From Hormiphora californensis (Eukaryota > Ctenophora > Tentaculata > Cydippida > Pleurobrachiidae): DNA of 64,000 nt. The notes under the pieces were generated by a model. That model was given only the letters and a program-made list of their open reading frames with translations. It did not search any database and was not told the origin of the DNA. The position numbers and the translations under genes are program-made. Below, one piece after another: positions 43,501-56,403 of this stretch (the stretch's first letter is position 1; every line of letters starts with the position of its first letter). The stretch lies in the NCBI GenBank assembly GCA_020137815.1, contig CM035353.1:1637459-1701458 (forward strand). Reading direction: 5' to 3'.

Positions 43501-46500
43501 AAGAAGTGCCACGTGGAGCAGACACCAAAGCATCGGGGACATACTACTCCAATTGGTACGTACATACATACAGTACTAGTATAACTGACTGTGTTTCTGC
43601 AAAAAATGGGCGCTAATAGGGGTGTGCACTTTCTGGGAACCATCCAACCATTTTGACTACAATGTCCTGCTCATCTCACCATAAACTCTTTTCAGTTCCA
43701 AAAACCTGCCCTATTCGCTGTCTGCTCATCTCACCATAAACTCTTTTCAGTTCCAAAAACCTGCCCTATTCGCTGCCTACTCAGCATACATTGACAACTA
43801 CTCTCTGGCCCTGGAGATAGTGGAGGATGCCAGACATGCCCGTCCCGCATTCTCAAAACTTCTAGATGTAGGTTATCAGCAGGAACCGACCGAATCAGGA
43901 AATACTGGTCCCTGATTGGCTGATAACCAGTCACGTGACCTAAATAACGAGTTCTGATTGGTTGTTTACTTGTTTCGGTCGGGTCCTGGTTATTAGTAGA
44001 GGGGGTTCCGGGTTGGAGTACCCCCATACCCATCCCGTGATTAGCTAAGTTGAGCTTGCTCAATGTGTGTATATTTTACTGATGTAAGTTATGTTAGAAA
44101 TTATGCCACAATTTACACCTTATTATTTGATCTATTCCTAATTTCAGATATATCCATGAATTATATTTAGTTAAACATCCAGGTGTATTTTGAACACCAT
44201 GTTCCTAACCCCTTAGTAGCTCCTTTCATTACAGAAACTGCGAAACAAGAGCAACCAGATGTCTCTAGAGGAGTTGATACGATTGCCAGTGGAGCACATT
44301 CCCCAGGTATATTTAACAGCTGTATAACACAATAATAACTGTATACAATAACTGTATACATTAACAGCTGTATAACACAATAACTGTATACAATAACTGT
44401 ATACATTAAGGGTACACCTCGGCAAAATTTTTGTCGAGTGCCCGCTTAGCTCTCCATATGGGGTTGTAGGGCATACCAAGCCGACCTCAAATATGCAATT
44501 TTAGCCCTTAACTCGAATTCATATTTTTGCTACAGCCCCTCAAAGTTTGACCCTAAAAACCGGTTTTTAAGGTCCCTAAATTTTATTTTTAGGGCCAGAA
44601 AGCTGAAAATTTAGGGATTCATAGAGGATACCAAGGTGTATAGCTCAAACAGAAATTTTTTGAAATGGAGCTCAATTTTTTGTCTGAGACTATTTTACTT
44701 TTTTTGACTTTGAGGCCATATTTGGACATGTTCCTATGGACCGTTAAGGCTAAAAATTGGATATTTGGTGCTCCTAACAATTGTCAAAGTAGCCACAAAG
44801 TTTCAGGAGGTCCGAATTTGAAATGTGGCCTACAGGTTTCTTTTTGTAAAGCACATATTTTAGGAAAACTTAAAATGGCTATATCTCAAAAACGGTAGGT
44901 CCTAGCGATCTAATTTCGTGCTAAATCGATTCAGCGGGTCCGATTTTGGGGGGGTCGTCTCTTAGACATTTTGCTCTAAGTCTAACCGTTTTTTCAGAAA
45001 TCGTATTTTAAGATTTGTACATGTTTAGCAGAAATAGGTAAGATTAGCTCTAGCTAGAAGCATTTCTGCTAAACATGTACAAACCTTAAAATACGATTTC
45101 TGAAAAAACGGTTAGACTTAGAGCAAAATGTCTAAGAGACGACCCCCCCAAAATCGGACCCGCTGAATCGATTTAGCACGAAATTAGATCGCTAGGACCT
45201 ACCGTTTTTGAGATATAGCCATTTTAAGTTTTCCTAAAATATGTGCTTTACAAAAAGAAACCTGTAGGCCACATTTCAAATTCGGACCTCCTGAAAATTT
45301 GTGGCTACTTTGACAATTGTTAGGAGCACCAAATATCCAATTTTTAGCCTTAACGGTCCATAGGAACATGTCCAAATATGGCCTCAAAGTCAAAAAAAGT
45401 AAAATAGTCTCAGACAAAAAATTGAGCTCCATTTCAAAAAATTTCTGTTTGAGCTATACACCTTGGTATCCTCTATGAATCCCTAAATTTTCAGCTTTCT
45501 GGCCCTAAAAATAAAATTTAGGGACCTTAAAAACCGGTTTTTAGGGTCAAACTTTGAGGGGCTGTAGCAAAAATATGAATTCGAGTTAAGGGCTAAAATT
45601 GCATATTTGAGGTCGGCTTGGTATGCCCTACAACCCCATATGAAGAGCTAAGCGGGCACTCGACAAAAATTTTGCCGAGGTGTACCCTTAACAGCTGTAT
45701 AACACAATAATAACTGTATATATGATAACTGCAGTTATACATGTATACAATAACTGTATACAATAACTGTATACAATAACAGCTGCATACACAATGATAA
45801 TTGTATATGATAACTGTATATATGATAGGTATAACAGCAGATGTATATGAGGGACCTGGTTCCATAATGGTATAAGTGCAGATATACCAAAATGGAGATA
45901 ACAGTGGGAGCATGTTTGGGATGGTCTAATGTACCTCCTGACCAATTTTGGTGAAGATCTGACCTCGGGAACACAAAAAAAACTTTGGTACATCTTAACT
46001 TATACCACCACTTTTGCAGTTTTTTGACCTCCTTGGGATATCTTAAGATAGTACAAAGGCTTCAAAATACGTAATGGTATATGTTGAGATACTACTAAGT
46101 TATAAAATATGAGTATGGTATATCTGTAGATATTTTGGGGGTATATCTGCAGATGTACCACCCTTAGACAGTTACCATATATGGTATATCTGCAGATATA
46201 CCAATTATTAATAGAAGTTTTGGTATATCTGCAAAAATGCACCTTCAAAAAAATATAAAACTAGGTACATCTGCAGATATACCAGCCAATATTTTTATAA
46301 ACGGTGGTATATCTGCATATGTACCACTTATCTAAAACAATAATGGTATATCTGCAGATATACCACTTATAATAATAGGAGGTTGGTATATCTGAGACTA
46401 AACTTTTTCTACGGGCCGAGAATTTTTGCTGTTTTGTTGGAATCTGTTACTTTTTACTAGAAGTTGAGGATAATTGCTTGAGGTTTCTAAAATGCATAGG

Positions 46501-49500
46501 GTTGACGGGGTAAGATTGTATATTCAATGGAGTGCAACTGCTTGAAGTTTAAAAAACAGTTTTTTGCGATTATCTCAAAATGCACTTTCTGCAGATATAC
46601 CATTATGGAACCAGGTCCCTCATATATACCATCGCAGATCAATTATTGCAGATCTATATACCATATTTCATTGGTTTGGGATTCTAGATTATACCACAAA
46701 CAAGGTTTTAACATGCATGAAATCTTTCAAAACAGATTTTTTTTGAAAGATTTAAAATTTAATTCTTAATTAATTCCAGTACAAAAAGCTAATATCCGAA
46801 CTGATAAAGCTGACTGAAACGGAAGATCCGGATTTTATGTATCTAAACCTAGCCCGACAAGAGGTAACATGTGTGTGTGAAGAGAGTGCATGTGAACTGT
46901 AAAATAGTCCAATATATGGATCTGCATATTTTTATAATTGGCTAAACTTCTGAGAAATTGGGCGGTTGATATGTATCACATGAAACTTCACACATGATAT
47001 TTTCACAAACTCTTATCATAGGTTGACATTCTGACGGAAAAGTTGGCTGGCCGACAAGCACAGGCTGAGAAGAATTTCTCAGTTAGGCAACTGGAGAGAA
47101 GGATAACGGGAATGAAGAAATCTCTAATTGCACCTCAGAGATTTATTGTTCGATCAGATCGGGTCCGGGAACTGGTATGTTAAATACATTTTAATAGTTG
47201 GGTAACCATGGTTTAACGAACACCACATCCCTCTTGGTAATGAAAGTACCCGGCTCGCATTTCGTTACCAACCATCCTCCTCCTCTCTCAGGACATAATG
47301 ACGGACAGGTCAGAGGATCGGCAACTAATCGTCATGACAGACATTCTGGTTAGTAGTAGTAAATTAGTTATACACATACATTAAATAGGACTCAAATTGA
47401 GAGTCTCTTAATGAAACTTTTGCCCGTGTTCCCCTTCTGTCTTGTAGGTTTGCCTCGAACCCATTTTGAGGCATGCCTACGAGAAAAAAGGGCAACAAAA
47501 CAACCCACCCCTCCACTATAGGTGTGCCTGAAACCCATCACAACCCGCTCCTCCACTAGGTGTGCCTGAAACCCATAACAACCCGCCCCTCCACTGTAGG
47601 TGTGCCTGAAACCCATAACAACCCGCCCCTCCACTGTAGGTGTGCCTGAAACCCATAACAACCCGCCCCTCCACTGTAGGTGTGCCTGAAACCCATCACA
47701 ACCCGATCTTCATCGTCTGCCATGTATCTGACGGGTGCAGGAGCTGGACCAGCCCCGGAGTTCCAGTACATGTGGGATTGTCTCATCACTGATGTAGAAC
47801 TCAGGAAAACAAGGGAATTACCGGTAATGACTTACTTGACTTACTTGACTTAATAGTTACCGGTAATTAGTAAAGCTAAAAGTTGCTTTAATATATAATG
47901 GTTTAGCTTCATTTCGTATTATTATCGTATACTTTCTTGAAATTATGTTATCGGTCCTATTGAACAGCGGTGATACTGTCAATGTCCCGAAGGTAGACGA
48001 GGAGATCTCTGATAATGCCAATATCAACAATATCTGCCCTAAAAGCCATGCCCTCCCCCGCTTATTAGGACCCCTGATGTATATAATACAATATAATATT
48101 ATCTCTCCCGAAGGTAGAGGAGGAGACTTCTGATACGGAGGATGCCCACCAGACTCTAGTTGAGGATCTCCGTCTCTTGGAACAAATAGATGGCCTGCGG
48201 AAGAAGCTACGAGGCAGCTACACGGTAGGTTTCACTGCAGCACAACATTCCTAATTTCCTTGCATATTGTTTTAACCGGGACACGGTGAGAGTTGGATGA
48301 GCAATACAAAACTCAAAACCTAATGACAATAGTTTGTTTTATATAATCAGTAAACTCTGGTCTGTGTAAATTACACTTGATTAGCTCATGTGATCCCATC
48401 CATTTGCAGACGATAAGGTTTGACAAGTTGGGGGATGTCTGTGTGAAGTTACGGAAAGAGATTGAGGAGAAGCAGTTGAATAAAGAAAGCAGACGGGGAA
48501 AAGTGGTCGATATTCGACGTCCTGTAAAGTAAGAAAAATTGGTTTAAATTAATATATCTTTATACTCCATATTAAGTGAAAAGATCTTCTTCATATATAT
48601 TTCTCATTCTACCCTATATCCTATATCATAACCCCCCTACCCCATTTTAGTTCCCCGTGCACCTCGACTCAGTTCCACCAGTATATCTTCGTGAACCCTG
48701 CCCAACGAGTCCAGTGGACTGAGGAGTTGGGGAAACGTCAAGATGTCCTCCGTAAGTTGCTCCTCGGTACGTCCTGCACTTCTCTTACTATCTGCATGTC
48801 CACAGTCCTTACCTATTACTCTGTATGTCTCCATAGTCCTTACTTATTACTCTGTATGTCCACAGTCCTTACTTATTACTCTGTATGTCTCCACAGTCCT
48901 TACTTATTACTCTGTATGTCCACAGTCCTTACTTATTACTCTGTATGTCTCCACAGTCCTTACTTATTAATCTGTATGTCTCCACAGTCCTTACTTATTA
49001 ATCTGTATGTCTCCACAGTCCTTACTTATTACTCTGTATGTCCAATGTCCTGTGTCCATAGCCCTTCCTATTCTGTCCCTTCATTTTGTCTACTTATTTC
49101 TCTACGTCGTTTACACAACTCCGAGCTATTTTGTACGTCTTTCTAAATGACTTTAAATTAATGAGCAATCTTTGTGGAGTGTGACTGAAAAAAAGATTGC
49201 AAGTGTCCTGGTGAATTAGTGATCCTGTCTCCAGGCCAGCTTTTGATTGTACGACGTAGAACACAATAATTTATGCAAAATATTTAAACATGCGAAGTAA
49301 TCCACAAAAAAGATAGCATGATAACACAAAAAAGTAAGAAACACGCCAGTAAAAAACAATCCATAACTCAGTCTGGCTCCTTACGGAGAAAGTATAAAAA
49401 ACAAACAGTTTATCAGGAAAAATCTATGCAATATGTTGAGGTACATGTAAAGGAATGCTAGTTAAACCTGTAGGAGAGAAGTGCCCGCCTGATCGGAAGG

Positions 49501-52500
49501 GGAGCACCCCGGGCAAACAAGAATACCTTAAGTTCAAAATGCCAATTGATTTCGAACAGGTGGACCTGAGCATTCAGGGCCCTCCCCAGACGACCAGGGG
49601 TACGAGGATTTGAGGGGGGGGGGGGGGGGTTAAGGGTAAATGAATTTCAAAGTAAACTAAAACGGACAATTTGACATTTGATTTAAACAGACCGAAACAC
49701 AAAAGCCCTGCAGCTTTTGTGAACAGATTGAATGGTCTAAGACGGTCAGTATCATCGTCATGTTAGGTTGTATGGTCTTGTATAGTCTTGTATAGTCTCG
49801 GTATCTATCGTAATTTTGTAACTAATATTTAGATGCCAATTTCGTCATTCGTATTTTGTTTCGCTGTTTAGTTAGTCAGAAACCCTGCGAAGCAAAACTT
49901 TTTCATGTTACACTTGTTACCATGGATACTTACTGATTCGTTGACAAAAAGTCTGATTTGGATCACTACTCCAATCCTTTCCATCACCACAAGTGAGCTC
50001 ACGTGCTCCAAGTACCACGAAATGAGTCTTGCAGGTGACATTAGCCACAGTTCCCACATCGCTGTCCGGCCACTGTCCAATTGTGGAGTAGTCGACGGAA
50101 AAACCAGGACAAGCTGAAAGATTTTTATAGTTCTAAATCTAGGACAAAAAGGGGGCAACGAAAAACTTTCATTGTCTTGTGCAAAAACTTCTAATATAAA
50201 ATACTTGAAATAAAGACTAAAAATTACCTATCTTCTCACAAGTTGGCATTGTGCTTGTCGTCCATTGGCCGGCAGGCGAACAACTCAGTGTTTTTTCTCC
50301 ACTAATCTCGAAAGATGTGTCACAAGTTAGGTCCAATGTAGTCCCTGCTTCTATTTCGTTCAAGTCGGTTTCTACGTTCGCAATTTTTAGATCGGCACAC
50401 ACTGAAATGATTGATATAGAATCATTAATGTTGTAAACAACTAAGGTATGTAAACGATGTTGAGTAGAATTTGTTCAATGATACGGCCTGACTGTGATCT
50501 GAGAACCCCCTGCTGAACGGATCTGTCCAACTGACTACTAAGAATTTGGACTTACATATTTTTTCACAAGTCAGACTACTTGGTGTCCATGTTCCCTGTT
50601 CGTTACATGTCAGCATTCCGGAACTGTCCTCTCCCTTTAGTTCGAATGTTGTTTGGCAAGTAATGGTTACAGTATCTGCTGCCTCGACACCAGAAATTTC
50701 TCCGTTTACCGAGTTTGTAACAGTTATTGAATCACAAACTGAAATTATGAAAATTTAATTAGTATAAGTAGTAAGTCCAATTTGTAGTCCTGAGAAAATT
50801 TGATTAGTATAATGATTAATGAATTAAGTTAGCAAATTGAAACACAGTCGCTTAATCGTGTGGATTGTGGATGCTATAGTGCTGTGAGTGTACCTATTTT
50901 GTCGCATGTAGGCATTGTTTCAGTCCAAACTCCAGAGCTCCCTTCTAATTTGCAGGATATTTCACTTGCTCCGTTCAGTTGGTAGAGAGTGATACACGTG
51001 ATAGTAATGGTTTCACCAACTTTAGCACTCCATGGGTTCATAATGGAGTTGGCTATCGTGTGATCTGTACATGCTGAGGGAAGGGGGAGTGGGAACACTT
51101 GATCACTTACAATCACTTCAATGATAGGGCCTGACTGTGGTCTGAGAACCCTCTGCTGAACGGATCGGTTCAACTGACTACTAAGAATTTGGACTTACAT
51201 ATTTTTTCACAAGTGAACAGACTACTTGGTGTCCATGATCCCTGTTCGGTACATGTCAGTATTCCCGAACTGTCCTCTCCCTTTAGTTCGAATGTTGTTT
51301 GGCAAGTAATGGTTGCCGTATCCGCTGCCTCAACACCAGAAATTTCTCCGTTTACCGAGTTTGCAACAGTTATTGAATCACAAACTGAATTATGAAAATT
51401 TAATTAGTATAAGTAGTAAGTCCAATTTGTAGTCCTGAGAAAATTTAATTAGTATAATGAATTAATTAAGCAAATTGAAACACAGTCGCTTAATCATGTG
51501 GATTGTGGATACTATATAGTGCTGTGAGTGTACCTATTTTGTCGCATGTAGGCATTGTTTCAGTCCAAACTCCAGAACCTCCTTCTAATTTGCAGGATAT
51601 TTCACTTTCTCCATTCAGTTGGTAGAGAGTGATACACGCTATTGTGATGGTCTCACCAACTTTAGCACTCCATGGGTTTGTAGTATCAGAGTTGACTATC
51701 GTGTGATCTGCACAGGCTGGGGGAGGCGGGGCAGTGGGAACATGTATGTTATCAATTACAATACTAATACCCGTCTATCATTCGTCCAACCGGAGGGAGA
51801 AATCAAATCTTATGTTCACTGATTATGCGGCTAATAAACAATCAACCGATCCTTATTCTTATCAATCTCTCACTTGAATCTCATTTCTAATACCTATTTT
51901 TTCACAAGTTGGGAAGATGCTCCACTTTCCGTCGACGGTACAAGTGACTGGGTTATAGCTAGTTCCTTTTATTTCAAATGTATCGTCACAAGTGACAGTT
52001 ATGGAGTTCCCTGCTTGGATCTGATTCAAACTTGTTGGCGAGTTTTGTATGGTTTCGTCAGGACAAACTGCAAGGGAGTGTAATTTAATTCTGGCAACGA
52101 ATTATTTCTGCCGTGTTCAGGGTGCAGTTTAAAAAGGTTAGTCAGCTGAATGTGAGCCTACTGACTTCCCTCAAAGTGACCATATAATATGCCTGGAAAT
52201 CAACATAACTACTCCAACATACCTTTCTTGATGCATTCTGGTTCTGAGTCCCATTTTCCACTGGACAAACATTTGATCCCGGTTTTACCATCCTTCCACT
52301 CAAATGTTGAATCGTGACAATTACAGTTCACTGTACTTACTGCATATTTCGTGTCAGATTGGATGTTGATGCCACAGCTTGCTATGGTTACGGCTGGGCA
52401 TGCTGGAATGGTATGGTTGATCTTATTATTTATAATCATGATTAGTAATTGTATTGAAAGTTTATCAAAATGTACACTACAGATGAACCCGTGCCCAAAT

Positions 52501-54292
52501 GTGGTAAACTACCTAATGCAAATTTAACTATCTAATGAATATATCATTATTATGATATTATTTTTATCATTGTTGTTTACCTGGAGATAGTCTGTAGGCT
52601 TTTGAAACTGTATCTCCAGACCAGAACTTGACGTGAGTATAATTTCCTTTCCAAGCATCTTTACAATCAGCAGTACTCAACGCGTATTCGATTATTTTTG
52701 TGTCCTCAAGATGTACCCTTATTTTGTCATCAGTAAGCCTGATCGTCCAAACTCTCTCTTTGGCAATGTTATCATCGAACTTGTTATTTGAAGAAGCAAC
52801 GTTATTTTTCGTCTCACAAAGGGAATCCAGATCCTTGGCCTTGTAGCCATACACATTGTATTTGAGCTTCATATCATTCCAAAATATTATAATGCCTCGA
52901 AGTTTATCAGCGTCTTTATCCTCCTCAGCTGCAAGGAATGCGATATCAATTCCGTTTTTATCTTCTGGAAATGGGTCATCGGTCTTGATCTGAATTGGGA
53001 CTCTTCGTCCGTCTTTCATAACATTAACTACAAGCTGCTTTTCTGTTTCCTTGGTAGTCCAATCTGTAACAAAGCGGAGTCAAAGAAATAAATAAGATGT
53101 GTAGTGGGAAGTGTTCTGATTGTCTACAAAACAATATATAATCCAATGAGATTGATTGACGGTACATGATAATATAAATGCATTACCTGCAGTATCCGTA
53201 ACAGCTGAAGCCACCAGGACAACGACAGCTATCGAAATCTTCAAACAAACTGAATCCATGTGTACTAAAAGTTTTAGAAGAATAAAATTGTTGTTTTAGT
53301 AAAACAAAATCGTGTTTTAGCAGGATATAAAACTAAAATGTGAGTTCCTGCTTTAAAGTAAGGGTTCGAAGGGTAATCTGATCTTTTCTAATCTAACACG
53401 TGCAGGGACCGATGGACAGAAGCTGGTATTGCAACAGAGTTAGAGCATATAGCACAAAGAACAAATCCTCAAGGGAAGGATAGAGAACAGTTAACGCTAC
53501 GTGGTGAATCGATTTGTGGTGGGAGAGCAGGAAAGCCTTTATACAATCCACTAGAGACTGGGTAGAGAGTGAAAAGGATAGATCACAGAATGAAACGATC
53601 ACATGATGATTAATTCATAAACTCTTTACCTCTCACTTTTTCTAGTTCTGTTTCTCTACACACACAGCTTCTAGAAGGGATGGAATGGTTTCAGATGCAA
53701 TGCCTCTCTCTCTCACTCTTGTAGAGTCGGGCCATATCCTTCGAACGGAAGATTTGGCTTTATTCTTCATAGACACAAAAACATACATCCCTGCGAAATC
53801 TGTAATGCCAAAGAAAAATCTGAACACGTCTTAATTCATTAATCAGCTCAGAAACAAACAACAGAGATTAGTTCCATCGGTGATTCTCAGCTTGACATCA
53901 ATAAACCCACAAATTTGATATCGGTCTCGGTGACGCTAGAAACTTTCTGGCGTCCATGTCTGATCAGGGGACTGTCTGGAGCGATTGACTTTGGTAAACA
54001 TACAAGATTTGCCTAACAGCTGGAGTGGAAATTTGAAACAATATGGATAAAACAATATATCCGAATAACAGGGTTGAGCACGATCTTCTTTGTTGTGTGT
54101 GGTGAGCATTGAGCACTGTGCATCATCAGCTAGACTATAAGACAATACAATGTTGTTAGAGACTAGAGAGAGCAGGTATTAATCTTTGCAGCTTTAGACA
54201 GGGGAGATAGTGAAAAGCATTAGCTCTAAGATCTCTCTGATCTCTCTGATCTCTCTGATCTCTCTGATCTCTATGATCTCTCTAATCTCTCT

Positions 54293-54356
<64 letters not shown>

Positions 54357-54369
54357 CTCTCTCTCTCTC

Positions 54370-54415
<46 letters not shown>

Positions 54416-56354
54416 AAGTTCCCTATGTTTCAGTTCATACTAAACACATGGACTGGTGTCAGGTCGGTGAGATGGAAGTCATATCTCCTGATCGATTAGC
54501 AACCCTCCTACCATCTGTTAAACACTTCATACCCATTGGACTATCTACACCTTCTAATTTCAGTGTAAGAAACAAGCAATGTGTCCTTAAACGTTTCGTA
54601 GACAGTATACTATACATAATAGGTCATTTTACCGAAACACGTACTAAACTCTGTGCTCAGTATTTTAACATATTCTTAACGTGCAGGCTAAATGTGCGGC
54701 TTCAGTGGTGAATCTAACTTGTCCAGTCACAGAGGACATCCTATCCCGGATGCTCAGTGAACCTGTAGACCACCACACCGAGATAGTCGCAGAGAATCAG
54801 TTTAGTTCAACAGGTACTAGTAGTTAAATGAATCCTAATAGTATGATATAATTTCCAATGTTTTGAGTGGATTGTTTATTCTAAAAGTTTCATGTCTTCA
54901 TGAAAAAAAAAACAAAAAACACTAAAAGTGTGTATTGTCGTGATATTAATACCGTGTGCGGCAAAAAAAAGCCCCCCCCCTAGACCACCATAGTTGCCGA
55001 TGTGGTGGAGAGCTGTAACTTGGCAGGGTTGCTCCACTATGTCTATCTTGATCCTGACAGAAAAATCAGAGCTCTAGCTCAAAATTCATTTTTTTGATAG
55101 GAATGAACATTGTCATTCATTCCAAGAAAAAAATATTTTCGGTCCAGAATTCAAGCAATTATCTTTGGCCATCGATTAGCTTTCCAATGTGACCAAGATC
55201 ATCTAAATTGGGCAACCACAAGAGACACAGTGTCATCTTTCTTAAATTTAATCAGGTCATGTGATCTTCACCGAATCGTTGAGTGTTCAGTATTACGAAT
55301 CGGTCTAAGTGGTAGAGAATCACGTATCACGGCTACTAATGAGGGATGACGATGCTGATTGGTCATGAGATCTGTAGCTCTTTGATAAATGTCCTCTTTC
55401 CTCGAATCACATTACCCTGTATTGGTACACATACCTCATTAGCGGCCGTGATACGAGATTCCTCTGCCCATTGGCTCGATTAGCAATCCCGGATAATCAA
55501 CGATTCGGTGAAGATCACATGACCTGACTAACTTTAAGAAACATGACACTGTGTCTCTTGTGGTTGCCCAATTTAGATGATCTTGGTCACATTGGAAAGC
55601 TAATCGATGGCCAAAGATAATTGCTTGAATTCTGGACCGAAAATATTTTTTTCTTGGAATGAATGACAATGTTCATTCCTATCAAAAAAATGAATTTTGA
55701 GCTAGAGCTCTGATTTTTCTGTCAGGATCAAGATAGACATAGTGGAGCAACCCTGCCAAGTTACAGCTCTCCACCACATCGGCAACTATGGTGGTCTAGG
55801 GGGGGGGCTTTTTTTTGCCGCACACGGTATTAATATATCCCAATCCACACTATATAACCCCCCAGAAGGTGATGGCAGCACCCTCCAACCAACCAGCACC
55901 CTCCACTACGACACAGAACTGAGTATACCACGGCGTCTTACCACCCACCTCAACACCCCAGCTCCTAGTGTGGGACTGCCACCACCTCTCCCTGGGAACC
56001 ATCCTAACTCCGCCGCTGCAACACCCGCTCTCACATTGGACGTTAAAAACCCTAGTCATCGGCAATCTATGATAGGTTAGTGATGTAGTAGTAAGTAGGA
56101 AGCCATGGGTGGTATTGATCAGTCTGCATTGTTATATTGTCAGTTTAGTTTTTCGATGTTTGCAAACATTTGAAGACCTAAACCCTGTTTTATTAGAACT
56201 GATCAAAACAACCGAATTTGATCTTGCATCAAACAAAGTGGAACCTGAAGATATTTACGAGACACCCGATATTATCAACACATTGAGGGATGAACATCGG
56301 AAACAACAACTTTTACAGGTACTTTCACTTTCACTTTCACTTTCACTTTCTCTT

Positions 56355-56403
<49 letters not shown>

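Noticed and set aside
44665-45432. Two nearly identical 77-codon frames, plus and minus
   Set aside because: Arms of the TTAA foldback element; the twin appears only because the arms are inverse copies.
47945-48133. 62-codon frame before exon 20 as a separate exon
   Set aside because: It is the duplicated exon 20 start read into the intron and ends in a stop.
48797-49060. CRISPR-like array of 28-31 bp repeats
   Set aside because: Units are contiguous with no unique spacers; the setting is a eukaryotic intron, so it is a minisatellite.
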